A stretch of 64,000 bases of DNA, from NCBI RefSeq assembly GCF_900108855.1, contig NZ_FNXY01000002.1, positions 62,001 to 126,000 of the forward strand, written 5' to 3'. The first letter of the stretch is position 1. Every line of letters starts with the position of its first letter. The DNA comes from Dyadobacter koreensis. GTDB lineage: Bacteria > Bacteroidota > Bacteroidia > Cytophagales > Spirosomataceae. Made by a program: the position numbers and the translations under genes. The notes under the pieces are model-generated. The model had not been told where the DNA came from. It saw only the letters and a list, made by a program, of their open reading frames with translations, and did no database searches. Below are positions 29,441 through 39,201 of this stretch, one piece after another.

Positions 29441-30157
29441 TTAACGCTTGAATAATTCCGGGCTAACCGCTTCGTTAATGGTGACCACTGACGTAATGGT
29501 GATCGGCTTTTTGTCGGCGCTGTTAATTTCAACCAGTTTTGAAGGATATAGAATTCCAAAAGCTGATTTTGTATAGTTTGAAAAATCAGTCACTGTCTCT
29601 ATTCCTGCCAGTGATTCTTTCTGACGAACGAGCAGCCCTGAATTTGCGTCAAAATATAAATTGTATTTTACCCCTTTTCCCTGAAGCTCTACATTATTTG
29701 TAGCCACGCCATTAACTGTCTCGGTACCCACAGTGGATGCAATAAATCCTCGTTTCTGATAATCAATAAAGGGAGCCAGATTTTTATACAGCTCAAAATT
29801 CATGTTATCCTTATCTGCCTGACTAAGATCTTTTACGTCCGTCCGGTTTCCCATAGGCACCTTGATCCAGCCCTCAGAACCTTTTACTGCATATACAAAA
29901 CTTCTGTTCATGATGGTTTTCGATTTGTAAATCGAATTATCTGCGACAGAAGCAGAAATGTTTGCAGTGTATGGAGTTGCCGTAGCTGAGGTATAATTTC
30001 GCTTTACGTTATAAGTCTTTACGCCGTCCCAAAGTGCCTTACCTCCGGTTGCGTTGTAATATTTATTGAAAATAGAATCTGCAGGGATTCTGGTTTGTGC
30101 AAATGACAGCGTAGCTGCCATTAATATGCTCAACGATGTACCTATGAATTTCTTCAT
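29441..30157 (-). CDS. Secreted LolA-like/outer membrane lipoprotein-sorting-type protein
   Basis: The 238-residue protein has a signal peptide (KFIGTSLSILMAATLSFAQ). The mature part begins DSIFNKYYNATGGKALWDGVK, a pattern of the LolA/LppX-like secreted proteins of Bacteroidota with the lipid-binding half-barrel fold. YNLYFDANSGLLVRQKES matches the same group. It may carry a hydrophobic ligand in the periplasm; no partner is visible next to it. It has a possible promoter at 30263-30296. Confidence 0.65.
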   Translation of the reverse strand: MKKFIGTSLSILMAATLSFAQTRIPADSIFNKYYNATGGKALWDGVKTYNVKRNYTSATATPYTANISASVADNSIYKSKTIMNRSFVYAVKGSEGWIKVPMGNRTDVKDLSQADKDNMNFELYKNLAPFIDYQKRGFIASTVGTETVNGVATNNVELQGKGVKYNLYFDANSGLLVRQKESLAGIETVTDFSNYTKSAFGILYPSKLVEINSADKKPITITSVVTINEAVSPELFKR

Positions 30158-30493
30158 ACAATGAATTATGTTAAATGTTAAAAATAGGGTACGGCTAAAT
30201 TTCCAATAAGTAACCAGTAATTTAGCCTAGTCAGAAATTATATTAAACATTCCTGATAAAAGTAAAAATACCATATTTATTGTAGCATGAAGCAAAAACT
30301 GTTCCAGATCAGCAACCCTGAACGTATAGGGATGGATGAAGTATAAGCTTTTTGATATTTGGTTGTGATATACTTTTGTTAATTCCGCGGTTCGAATTAT
30401 AATTAAACGATTTATTACTGGAAATAAAAAAACAGAGACGAGCGACATATCATCGCTCGTCTCTGTTTTTTAGAGGATAAACCCAATATAAGT
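30158..30493 (-). promoter_or_regulatory. Spacer with a likely promoter and a strong terminator, no gene
   Basis: On the minus strand TTTG (30296-30293), 22 bases and TATTTTTA (30270-30263) resemble a promoter for the gene at 29441-30157. At 30425-30472 lies the terminator of the receptor gene. A 73-codon frame at 30227-30448 has no family resemblance and spans both signals, so I do not call it a gene. Confidence 0.45.
30425..30472. terminator. Terminator after the TonB-dependent receptor
   Basis: AACAGAGACGAGCGA and TCGCTCGTCTCTGTT form a 15-base-pair perfect stem flanked by A and T runs on both sides. It lies about 20 bases after the receptor stop on the minus strand. Confidence 0.9.
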
Positions 30494-32923
30494 TTATGAT
30501 TCGTCGCCGTTCATTGAGATTTTACCAAAACGGTATTGAAAGGTCAGATTGACAAGGCGATTTGTTTGCTGCCAAAGTGAATTTTGCATATACGTATCCG
30601 TGGCAAGCTGGCTTTTATATGCTCTGGAAAGAAAAATGTCCTGAATATTGAACGAAAGTGTTGCCTTTTTTTCCAACAGATCCTTTCTGATACCCATGTT
30701 GGCCACAAACACGCCTTGGCGAGTGCCTTGTGCAATTGCTCTCGGGCCTTCGTAATTTACATAGGCAGATGCGCGGAAATTCATTGGCAACGTTACAAAA
30801 GCGTTTAGATTACCGGAATAGCTCCACGTCCGGTTGTCAATATTAGCTAGTGCGGATACGACTTCACTGCGAAAAACACGGCCGCTGCCGTTGATTTTTA
30901 ACACGTCGCCAATTTTCCGGGAGAAATCAGTTTCGAAACCATAAGCCATTTCTTTACCGACATTGTCATATTGTGTCAGAGAAATCCCTTCTGCGTCAAC
31001 GGTTCTTATGCGCGTGATGGCGTTATTGGAATAATCCATAAATAAGGAAGGGCCCCATCCGCCCGCATCTTCATAATTGGAATATGCCATTTCGGCCTTA
31101 TGCGTAAATTCAGGACGGAGATCAGGGTTCCCTGTTTGAAGATTTCTAGGATCGGAAACATCAGTATATGGATTTAACCAATCTGCTTGTGGACGCTGAA
31201 CCCGACGGCTATAATTTAATTTTAGAAGCGAATTGTCATCCAGTTTTCTCGATAACGAAAGTGAGGGAACCAGTGTTACAAACTGAACTGAAAATTGTCT
31301 GTTCGTATTAACCTGATCGATTTGCTGATCAGAATCGGTAAGGCGTAAACCCGCTCTCATTCCCCAAAGATCTGTTTTCTTGGAGAATGTCATATATCCT
31401 GTATAAATCGAGTTCTTGTAATTAAAGATATTACTGATATTATTATCGAACTCGAAATTTCCAGTTTCACTGTTTAATAAATAGAAATTATTTGTGTTAT
31501 CGTTGGTATTAATACGTGTGCGAAAGCCAACTTCCAACGTTGCTTTCGGCGTTATCGGCCAGGTATAATCTGAATTCAGGAAAAGCGATCTGCTGTTATT
31601 ATTTCTAAGATTCTGTTGGAAACGACTTAGGCTGTCAATAACATTTTGCTGATCATAGTTGGACGTCCCCTCGGATTCTCCCTGAGAATAATTAGCCGTA
31701 AAAGTTAGCAGCTGATCGGTTTTGTTAAATTTATGACGGTAATCAAAACTGGTACTCAGATTACTGCCATTACCTGTACTTCTGTTTATTCTGTCAAAAT
31801 GATCCAGAATCTGCCCTGTTAACAGTTCGGAATTATTCATCAGGTCACTTTTATTACGACTTTGGTCACGGGAGTAATTAACACCAATTTCAACCGCGTT
31901 TTTATCATCAATATCATAATTGGCCCCAAGTCTGCCAAAGAGATTTTTGTTGGTATTATTTCCCGTTCCGCGTTGTTCCAGACGGGACGGTTGGTCTCCC
32001 AGGAAATTATCGCGATTTAATCTGCGTTTCCAGAAAGTGTTGCGTGTCTGACCATTTACCGAGGCATTCAAGCCCAGTTTGCCCTTACGAAAACTTACAT
32101 TACCGTTTGCATTATTGTTTTCTTTCAAACCGAGGCTCAAACGGCTGCTGCCGTTTATTCCCCTGATTTTATTTTTCTTCGTTATAATATCGATAACACC
32201 GGAGGCGCCTTCGCCTTCATATTTGGCAGATGGCGTGGTTGAAACATCGATCCGTTCAATCAAATCTGCAGGAAAAGACTGCAAAACGGTTGGCAGGTCA
32301 CTGCCATATAATGTTGAGGGTTTCCCGTCAATCAGTACAACCACATTACCTTTTCCTCGGACTTGGGGGTTTCCATTTTCATCCAATGAAACTGCCGGTA
32401 CCTTTTCCAGTAAATCACTCACATTGTTACTCGTCGCGAGCATATCTTTTCCAATATTGATCATCTTCTTATCAATATCTTCCACGATCATACTTTTCTC
32501 ACCTTTAACAACAACTTCATCAAGTTTCTGAGCGGAAACAAGTACCGTTAACGTACCCAAATCAATAATGTTTGATTCGGTTGCGACACGCACATTGGGC
32601 ACAAAAAGTGTTTCGTATCCCATGTTGGTTACCCGCAATATATAATTTCCTGGTTTTACATCAGATATAGTGAAAACTCCATTCTCATCCGTAATGACAC
32701 CATTGGTAATACTCGAATCTTTGGCAAACAAAACGGCGATAGTTGCAAAACTTACAGGTGAATTTTTAGGCGCCTCAACGATTTTTCCAACAAGCTTTCC
32801 TCCATCGATCGGAGCATGTTTTGGATGGTTTTCAAAAGCTTGACTTTGGAGAGCTGCGGTGATAAGAAACCCGGATATGGCGAAGACACGGAGCCGTAAA
32901 GGATTAAATAAATCTTTAATCAT
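30494..32923 (-). CDS. TonB-dependent outer membrane receptor with regulatory-like N-terminal domain
   Basis: The 809-residue protein has a signal peptide, then a carboxypeptidase-regulatory-like beta domain (residues about 42-125, GKIVEAPKNSPVSFATIAV to NMGYETLFVPNV), a plug domain (LLEKVPAVSLDENGNPQVRG and VVLIDGKPSTLYG, then IDVSTTPSAKYEGEGASGVI) and a barrel of the outer membrane beta-barrel protein family (OMP_b-brl_3). LPSLSLSRKLDDNSLLKLNY and RVQRPQADWLNPYTD are typical barrel signatures of that family. It is not accompanied by a SusD. Ligand unknown; relatives transport siderophores, peptides or metals. Confidence 0.92.
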   Translation of the reverse strand: MIKDLFNPLRLRVFAISGFLITAALQSQAFENHPKHAPIDGGKLVGKIVEAPKNSPVSFATIAVLFAKDSSITNGVITDENGVFTISDVKPGNYILRVTNMGYETLFVPNVRVATESNIIDLGTLTVLVSAQKLDEVVVKGEKSMIVEDIDKKMINIGKDMLATSNNVSDLLEKVPAVSLDENGNPQVRGKGNVVVLIDGKPSTLYGSDLPTVLQSFPADLIERIDVSTTPSAKYEGEGASGVIDIITKKNKIRGINGSSRLSLGLKENNNANGNVSFRKGKLGLNASVNGQTRNTFWKRRLNRDNFLGDQPSRLEQRGTGNNTNKNLFGRLGANYDIDDKNAVEIGVNYSRDQSRNKSDLMNNSELLTGQILDHFDRINRSTGNGSNLSTSFDYRHKFNKTDQLLTFTANYSQGESEGTSNYDQQNVIDSLSRFQQNLRNNNSRSLFLNSDYTWPITPKATLEVGFRTRINTNDNTNNFYLLNSETGNFEFDNNISNIFNYKNSIYTGYMTFSKKTDLWGMRAGLRLTDSDQQIDQVNTNRQFSVQFVTLVPSLSLSRKLDDNSLLKLNYSRRVQRPQADWLNPYTDVSDPRNLQTGNPDLRPEFTHKAEMAYSNYEDAGGWGPSLFMDYSNNAITRIRTVDAEGISLTQYDNVGKEMAYGFETDFSRKIGDVLKINGSGRVFRSEVVSALANIDNRTWSYSGNLNAFVTLPMNFRASAYVNYEGPRAIAQGTRQGVFVANMGIRKDLLEKKATLSFNIQDIFLSRAYKSQLATDTYMQNSLWQQTNRLVNLTFQYRFGKISMNGDES

Positions 32924-33169
32924 TATTAATTTTTATAGTCGTTAGGGATAGGAATTGGTTCGGGACTAGCTTGCTGTAAACTGTATATCCAATTGATATA
33001 TACTGCATAAAGCACTTTATCCGACAAATATAATCAACGGGTGGTATTTAAATTTCATTGTATAAAATTATCAAAAAATTAAGAAATATAGTATTTTAAA
33101 ATGTAGTAGCATTAAATTGCATACTTTTTAAAAATATTTAATAAATACGTTTTCCTAATTCTTTGTTTA

Positions 33170-34798
33170 ATGAAAAGCTTTCTATTGATGGTATTGTGCC
33201 TGGTATGGTTTTCTAATGCCGGGGCGCAGCCAAACATTATTCCCAAACCAACTCAAATGCTTGTTGCCAAGGGTGAATGGACACTCGGCAACAAAACAAA
33301 AATCGGTGCTCCTGCAGATGATAAATGGACAAAAGTTGCTGAAATTCTTTCTGGTCAGATTTCAAAAGCCAGTGGATATTCTCTGAAAACAGTGAAGGGT
33401 AAAGGGAACATTACATTCAAAATTTCTTCTGATGTTACCTTGGGAGAAGAAGGATATCGGTTACTGGTAACCCCAAAAGGTGTTACCATTCAGGCACAGA
33501 CAGCAAAAGGAGCCTTTTATGGTGTTCAGTCTTTGCTGCAATTATTGCCCGCTGAAATTTTTAGTCCGGCTGTTGTCAGTAATATAAAGTGGACAGTTCC
33601 ATATGTGACGATCAAGGATGTTCCGCGTTATCAGTACCGTGGTTTGATGCTTGATGTTTGTCGCCATTTCATGCCGTTGGAATTTGTGAAAAAGTATATT
33701 GATCTTATCGCGCTGCACAAACAAAACCAGTTTCACTGGCATTTAACGGACGATCAGGGATGGAGAATTGAAATAAAAAAATATCCTGAGCTGACAGCCA
33801 TCGGTTCGAAGCGTAAAGAAACAATGAAAGGTGCTTACAAAGACCAGAAATATGACGGGACTCCTTATGGCGGTTTTTACACACAGGAAGAAATTAAGGA
33901 AGTTTTGAAATATGCGGAAGAACGATTTATCAATGTAATTCCTGAAATTGAAATGCCGGGCCACGCATTGGCTGCTTTGGCTGCTTATCCTAAACTGGGA
34001 AATAATCCTGACAAAATTTATCAGGTAGGGACTAAATGGGGAGTTTTTGATGACGTATTTATGCCTCGTGAGGAAACGTTAAAATTCCTGGAAGATGTTT
34101 TAACGGAAGTAATTGATCTTTTTCCAAGCAAATACATTCATGTCGGTGGTGATGAATGTCCGAAAGTACAATGGAAAGAAAGTCGTTTTGCGCAGGATCT
34201 GATCAAAAAAGAAAACCTGAAAGATGAGCATGGACTACAAAGTTACGTGATCAAACGCATTGATAAATTTATTACGTCAAAAGGTCGTCGCATGATTGGA
34301 TGGGACGAAATTCTTGAAGGAGGACTTTCTCCAAACGCTACCGTTATGAGCTGGAGGGGAACGGAAGGTGGAATTACTGCTGCGAAAGAATTGCATGATG
34401 TGGTGATGACGCCAGGTGATTTTGTATATCTGGACCATTATCAGGCAGATGAAAAGACACAGCCTATAGCTTTCCCGTCGTTTACAAATCTGGCAGAGAC
34501 CTATTCTTATGACCCAACGCCGAAAGAACTATCCGCGGAAGAAGCAAAACATATTTTAGGTGTCCAGGGAAATGTGTGGACCGAATATATGAAAACGCCT
34601 GCTTACGTCGAATATATGGTGTTTCCACGCGCCATAGCCATAGCTGAAACAGGCTGGACTTCGGCTGATCAAAAAGATTTTGCTGATTTCAGCAAGCGTC
34701 TTGAAATGCACAAAAAACGCCTGGATTACCTGGGTGTAAATTATTTCGGAGCACCGGGTAATGATAAATTTGAATACGTTTGGCCCGCGAAAAAATAA
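33170..34798 (+). CDS. Beta-N-acetylhexosaminidase, glycoside hydrolase family 20
   Basis: The secreted 542-residue enzyme removes terminal N-acetylhexosamine residues. After a signal peptide (LLMVLCLVWFSNAGAQ) comes the GH20b domain (residues about 20-145), then the catalytic barrel starting RYQYRGLMLDVCRHFMP. The catalytic pair is Asp328-Glu329 in HVGGDECPK. Substrate-binding segments NQFHWHLTDDQGWRIEIKKY, IPEIEMPGHA, GWDEILEGG and the C-terminal VQGNVWTEY are intact. It stands alone with its own terminator at 34819. Confidence 0.97.
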   Translation: MKSFLLMVLCLVWFSNAGAQPNIIPKPTQMLVAKGEWTLGNKTKIGAPADDKWTKVAEILSGQISKASGYSLKTVKGKGNITFKISSDVTLGEEGYRLLVTPKGVTIQAQTAKGAFYGVQSLLQLLPAEIFSPAVVSNIKWTVPYVTIKDVPRYQYRGLMLDVCRHFMPLEFVKKYIDLIALHKQNQFHWHLTDDQGWRIEIKKYPELTAIGSKRKETMKGAYKDQKYDGTPYGGFYTQEEIKEVLKYAEERFINVIPEIEMPGHALAALAAYPKLGNNPDKIYQVGTKWGVFDDVFMPREETLKFLEDVLTEVIDLFPSKYIHVGGDECPKVQWKESRFAQDLIKKENLKDEHGLQSYVIKRIDKFITSKGRRMIGWDEILEGGLSPNATVMSWRGTEGGITAAKELHDVVMTPGDFVYLDHYQADEKTQPIAFPSFTNLAETYSYDPTPKELSAEEAKHILGVQGNVWTEYMKTPAYVEYMVFPRAIAIAETGWTSADQKDFADFSKRLEMHKKRLDYLGVNYFGAPGNDKFEYVWPAKK

Positions 34799-34818
34799 GG
34801 CTTCCATTATTTTATAAA

Positions 34819-34850
34819 GAAAAGCATCTCACCGGTTGGGATGCTTTTTT
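34819..34850 (+). terminator. Terminator of the GH20 gene
   Basis: AAAGCATC and GATGCTTT form an 8-base-pair stem around TCACCGGTTGG-type loop bases, followed by six T. Confidence 0.8.
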
Positions 34851-35322
34851 GTTATGTTTTCGCAATGATACTTTTGACTGGAGATGGCGAAGAAGAAGCG
34901 AATTGTTATATAAATATAAAAACGATCCTTATATCGAATCTTTGCGTGAAGGGAAATTGGATACGCCTGAGAACGGTACATCAAATTCTTCGAGAACAGG
35001 AGAAGGTTTAATGAGTTTACGGGGATAAAAAAGATTCAAATGCTAAAAAAAGATTGATATAAAGAAAGTTACCTGGATTTAGAAAGTAACGAATTTCTCG
35101 AATTTACCAGAAAATGATCTGCGAGAGCTGCCAATATTGGCGCGTCAGCCACAAGATCTAAGAGATATTGTTATGATTGATGATTTTTTTGATAAGGATA
35201 GCTGAATAATTCAAAATATATAATCAATTTCCTATTTCAAGTTTTGATCTAAAAAATGACTCAAGTTCGTTAAGACAAAAATAAAAAACCTCACACCTTC
35301 CTTCCCTTCCCCTCAAACATTC
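34851..35322 (+). other. Spacer with decayed coding fragments, no intact gene
   Basis: Protein-like pieces appear in different plus-strand frames: YKYKNDPYIESLREGKLD then SSRTGEGLMSLRG up to 35028, ESYLDLESNEFLEFTRK near 35070-35115, and DLRELPILARQPQDLRDI then MIDDFFDKDS up to 35205. Stops and frame changes separate them. They read like the remains of one small gene, but no family is recognisable. The rest up to the pyrD promoter shows nothing. Confidence 0.3.
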
Positions 35323-35330
35323 TATTTTTG
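35323..35330 (+). promoter_or_regulatory. -7 promoter element immediately before pyrD
   Basis: TATTTTTG matches TAnnTTTG exactly and ends four bases before the pyrD ATG at 35335, so the mRNA may begin at or next to the start codon. It sits in the loop of an inverted repeat (ACATTCT 35317-35323, AGAATGT 35332-35338). No clear -33 TTTG is seen. Confidence 0.4.
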
Positions 35331-35334
35331 CAGA

Positions 35335-36366
35335 ATGTATAAATATATTCTTCTACCGATCTTTTTCCGGTTCGATGCCGAGCAAATTCATTACTTCGTT
35401 TGTGATCTGCTGAAGTTCGCTTTTAAAATTCCTGGTGTTCCGGCTTTGTTGAGGAGCTTATATACTTTTGAACATCCGGATCTTGTTCAGGAAGTGGCAG
35501 GTTTACGCTTTCGGAATCCGATTGGGCTTGCGGCAGGTTTTGACAAAAATGCTGAAATGGTCGATCAGCTGGAAGCACTGGGTTTTGGTTTTATTGAAAT
35601 AGGAACCGTAACGCCACGCCCTCAGCCGGGAAATGATAAACCACGCTTATTTCGTGTGAAAGAAGATGAGGCATTAATTAACCGGATGGGATTTAATAAC
35701 AAAGGTGCCGCCGTTGCTGCTGCAAAGCTTCGTTATAGAAAATCTTCGATTCTGGTAGGTGGGAATATTGGTAAAAATAAAGATACGCCTAATGAACAGG
35801 CGTTAAGTGATTATATTATTTGCTTCAACGAATTATTTGAAGTTGTTGATTATTTCGTGGTTAATGTGAGTTCTCCGAACACGCCAGGCCTGCGTGATTT
35901 GCAGGAAAAAGGACCATTGACAGAACTTTTGAGAGAGCTTCAAATCCGTAATAAACAAAGGCCAAACCCAAAACCGATCTTTCTGAAGATTGCTCCGGAT
36001 CTTACTTTCAGCCAGCTGGACGATATTATTGATATTGTAAAAGAAACAGGAATTGCAGGTGTTATCGCAACAAATACTACAATCAGCCGTGAGAATTTAA
36101 AAACATCGAAAGATACGCTTGATAAAATCGGTGCAGGAGGATTAAGCGGCCAGCCGCTTAAATACCGGGCTACTGAGGTTATTCGTTACCTTTGTGACAG
36201 GTCGGGAAATGCGTTTCCTGTGATTGGTGTCGGTGGGATCGCTTCCGCGGCTGATGCACTGGAAAAACGTAACGCCGGAGCTGGTCTTTTACAGATTTAT
36301 TCAAGCTTCATTTACGAAGGGCCAGGGCTGGTTAAGAAAATTTGTAAGGCGATGGTAACAAAATAA
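35335..36366 (+). CDS. pyrD: Dihydroorotate dehydrogenase (quinone), class 2
   Basis: The membrane-associated flavoenzyme oxidises dihydroorotate to orotate in pyrimidine synthesis and passes electrons to quinone. The 343-residue protein starts with the amphipathic N-terminal helices of class 2 ([21 protein letters not shown]). It contains [19 protein letters not shown], the catalytic-Ser segment [23 protein letters not shown] and the FMN phosphate-binding [19 protein letters not shown]. The start is fixed by the N-terminal helix. It is followed by ftsK on the same strand after 65 bases. Confidence 0.97.
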   Translation: MYKYILLPIFFRFDAEQIHYFVCDLLKFAFKIPGVPALLRSLYTFEHPDLVQEVAGLRFRNPIGLAAGFDKNAEMVDQLEALGFGFIEIGTVTPRPQPGNDKPRLFRVKEDEALINRMGFNNKGAAVAAAKLRYRKSSILVGGNIGKNKDTPNEQALSDYIICFNELFEVVDYFVVNVSSPNTPGLRDLQEKGPLTELLRELQIRNKQRPNPKPIFLKIAPDLTFSQLDDIIDIVKETGIAGVIATNTTISRENLKTSKDTLDKIGAGGLSGQPLKYRATEVIRYLCDRSGNAFPVIGVGGIASAADALEKRNAGAGLLQIYSSFIYEGPGLVKKICKAMVTK

Positions 36367-36431
36367 TAGCCTTCCTGATTGACAAAATAAAAAGCACTTC
36401 ATACATTCATAAAAAAATAGAGCCGAGATAA

Positions 36432-39008
36432 ATGTCTGTAAATAAGCCGAGAGGAAACACACAACGAGCAAAAGGAGAGGAGGGCGTACGACCAGGTTTT
36501 CACTTATCTCTGGATTGGGACAGTATTTTTTCAAGTCCAAAAAGTACGCTTGCATGGGGAATATTCTTTCTGATGACAGGAATAATTCTGGAAGTTTCCT
36601 TTTTATCCTACATCGTTACCGGACTTGCTGATCAAAGCGTTGTCGATGCTTTCGGGCAGGAATCAATCCGAGATGCCGGCAGACAAACGCGCAATTTTCT
36701 GGGCGTAGTCGGTGCAACTTTTTCGCATATTTTTGTCTATCGCTGGTTTGGCGTAGGAGCATTGTTGCTTCCCATCGTACCGATACTGGCTGGTTGGAAA
36801 ATTGCTTTTGGAAAAGAATTATTGCCACTGACCAGAGCGACTAAGGAAGTTGTTTTTTACATCCTGTGGGTGAGCGCGTTGATGGGTTATATCGTTTTGA
36901 TGAGTAATACCGAAAATACACTCAGTTTTGTTTCAGGTGGTATTGGCTATATGATCAATGTCTGGTTGTTCGACTGGTTGAAATGGGGAAGCATCCTGCC
37001 TATCATTTTTGCGTTATTTGTGTTCGCGGTTTATTTCTATGATGCAAAGAATCTGTTGGATAAATGGCAAACTAAACCAGAAAAAGAGGAAGAGCCTGAA
37101 ATAGCAGTTGCAGGAAATCCAGCAACAATAGTTACTGAGGAGCAGGGGACGGATGTTGAAAGCAAACCTGAGCCTGTGAAAGAAATTGAATATGTGTCGG
37201 TTGTTAATGATACGTACGATGACGATGTTGTCCCGGAAACTGAGGAGAGTAAAGAAGAAGAAGAACCTGTTATTCAGAACAACAGCCATGTTCTGGAGGT
37301 TATCAATAAAGAAGAAGTCAGTAAACTCGCTGTGACGCCGGTTATTACTCCGTTTGTAGCAACGCAGGTAAATGGTTCTAACGTTGACGTGGAGCTTGAA
37401 CTTGAAGTCGCCGATGCGCTGACGCCGAAAGACGCTGTTGAGATCCCAGATGATGAAGATGTAAATGCTTCGATTCTGCGTGAATTCGGACAATATGATC
37501 CGATGCTAGATTTGCCTTCTTACCAGTTTCCGACGTATAACTTGCTGAGTGATGTCATTGATAACCAGCATGAAAAAGTAACGCAGGAAGAACTTGAAAG
37601 TAACAAAACCAAGATCGTGGAAACGCTTGGAAGCTACGGAATCAATATCTCGAAAATTAAGGCAACCATCGGTCCGACTGTAACGCTTTATGAAATTATT
37701 CCGGAAGCAGGTGTTCGTATTTCAAAAATCAAAAACCTTGAAGGTGATATCGCGCTAAGCTTAGCTGCACTGGGAATTCGTATTATTGCGCCGATGCCGG
37801 GACGCGGTACAATCGGTATTGAAGTTCCGAATAAAAACCGGGAGACCGTTTTTATTCGTTCAGTTCTGATGAACGAAAGATTTCAAAAATCAACTTACGA
37901 TTTGCCGATCGTCCTTGGAAAAACAATTTCCAACGAAATTCATATCGCCGATCTGGCGAAAATGCCTCACTTACTAATGGCCGGTGCGACAGGACAAGGA
38001 AAGTCGGTTGGTTTGAACGTAATTCTTGCTTCGCTGATTTATAAAAAGCATCCCGCAGAATTGAAGTTTGTGCTTGTCGATCCTAAAAAAGTGGAATTGA
38101 CACTTTTTAATAAATTGGAAAGACACTTCCTGGCGAAACTTCCGAATGCGGATGAGGCCATTATTACAGATACTAAAAAGGTGATTTTTACACTGAACTC
38201 TTTGTGTATCGAAATGGATTCCCGTTACGATCTTTTGAAAGAGGCAGCTGTAAGGAATCTGAAAGAATATAATGCAAAATTCGCTCAGCGGAGATTAAAT
38301 CCTGAAAAGGGACATCGTTTCCTTCCATACATCGTTCTTGTAATTGATGAGCTTGCGGATTTGATGATGACGGCCGGAAAAGAAGTGGAAACGCCGATAG
38401 CACGTTTGGCACAGCTGGCCCGTGCCGTTGGAATTCACCTGGTCGTTGCAACGCAGCGTCCTTCGGTGAAGGTTATTACCGGCTTAATCAAAGCCAACTT
38501 CCCGGCCCGTTTGTCGTTCCGTGTAACATCCAGTATAGATTCCCGGACGATTTTGGATATGGGTGGAGCTGAACAATTGGTCGGTCAGGGGGATATGCTT
38601 CTTGCTATTAATTCAGAAGTGATCCGTTTGCAATGTCCGTTTATTGATACAAGAGAAATTGAGGATGTCTGTGAATTTATTGGTGGGCAGCGCGGATATG
38701 ATGAGGCCTATGCTTTACCAGAGTATGAAGGTGACGAAGGATCAGAGTCGCGAAGTGAGGTTAACACGGATGATTTTGATGGATTACTTCCCGAAGCTGC
38801 GCGTTTGATCGTGACACATCAGCAGGGAAGTACGTCGCTTATTCAGCGTAAAATGAAATTAGGATATAACCGGGCAGGTCGAATTATGGATCAGCTGGAA
38901 TTGATAGGCGTCGTAGGTCCATTTACAGGAAGCAAAGCACGTGACGTAATGTTTCATGATTTGAATGGTGTAGATGATCATATGCGGTCTATGGGTATAA
39001 GTGGATAA
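36432..39008 (+). CDS. ftsK: DNA translocase FtsK/SpoIIIE
   Basis: It pumps chromosome ends through the closing septum and activates dimer resolution. The 858-residue protein has four membrane helices (residues about 35-205), an acidic Glu-rich linker (about 215-330), then the motor. Walker A is GATGQGKS at residues 518-525 and Walker B is VLVIDELAD around 638-642. The C-terminal gamma winged helix reads LLPEAARLIVTHQQGSTS and GYNRAGRIMDQLE. The length and order match Bacteroidota homologues, which have shorter linkers than E. coli FtsK. Confidence 0.97.
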   Translation: MSVNKPRGNTQRAKGEEGVRPGFHLSLDWDSIFSSPKSTLAWGIFFLMTGIILEVSFLSYIVTGLADQSVVDAFGQESIRDAGRQTRNFLGVVGATFSHIFVYRWFGVGALLLPIVPILAGWKIAFGKELLPLTRATKEVVFYILWVSALMGYIVLMSNTENTLSFVSGGIGYMINVWLFDWLKWGSILPIIFALFVFAVYFYDAKNLLDKWQTKPEKEEEPEIAVAGNPATIVTEEQGTDVESKPEPVKEIEYVSVVNDTYDDDVVPETEESKEEEEPVIQNNSHVLEVINKEEVSKLAVTPVITPFVATQVNGSNVDVELELEVADALTPKDAVEIPDDEDVNASILREFGQYDPMLDLPSYQFPTYNLLSDVIDNQHEKVTQEELESNKTKIVETLGSYGINISKIKATIGPTVTLYEIIPEAGVRISKIKNLEGDIALSLAALGIRIIAPMPGRGTIGIEVPNKNRETVFIRSVLMNERFQKSTYDLPIVLGKTISNEIHIADLAKMPHLLMAGATGQGKSVGLNVILASLIYKKHPAELKFVLVDPKKVELTLFNKLERHFLAKLPNADEAIITDTKKVIFTLNSLCIEMDSRYDLLKEAAVRNLKEYNAKFAQRRLNPEKGHRFLPYIVLVIDELADLMMTAGKEVETPIARLAQLARAVGIHLVVATQRPSVKVITGLIKANFPARLSFRVTSSIDSRTILDMGGAEQLVGQGDMLLAINSEVIRLQCPFIDTREIEDVCEFIGGQRGYDEAYALPEYEGDEGSESRSEVNTDDFDGLLPEAARLIVTHQQGSTSLIQRKMKLGYNRAGRIMDQLELIGVVGPFTGSKARDVMFHDLNGVDDHMRSMGISG

Positions 39009-39031
39009 TTCCTGAAAATTAAATTTGTTTA

Positions 39032-39077
39032 ACTGTCGATTCTGATGTGTGCGGATATATCAGAATCGGCAGTTTTT
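39032..39077 (+). terminator. Terminator of ftsK
   Basis: ACTGTCGATTCTGAT at 39032-39046 pairs with ATCAGAATCGGCAGT at 39059-39073 (15 pairs, one G-U) and is followed by a T run. Confidence 0.88.
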
Positions 39078-39201
39078 ATTTATATGCATTCGATAATAAA
39101 TCACTTCCAACCAATTAAGATATCAGTAAACGGAATTCAATATCTGCTTTTGATCAGATAGCGGGATCCCCGCTTTTCAATTATAGCTAACTGAGAATTG
39201 A

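Noticed and set aside
30227..30448. A 73-codon minus-strand frame
   Set aside because: It starts in the receptor terminator and covers the promoter of the next gene; no family resemblance.
34780..35028. An 82-codon frame overlapping the end of the GH20 gene
   Set aside because: It runs through the GH20 terminator; only its later part looks protein-like, which I treat as a decayed fragment.
37014..37493. A 159-codon minus-strand frame opposite the ftsK linker
   Set aside because: It is rich in Phe, Ile, Asn and Arg, the complement of the acidic linker codons.
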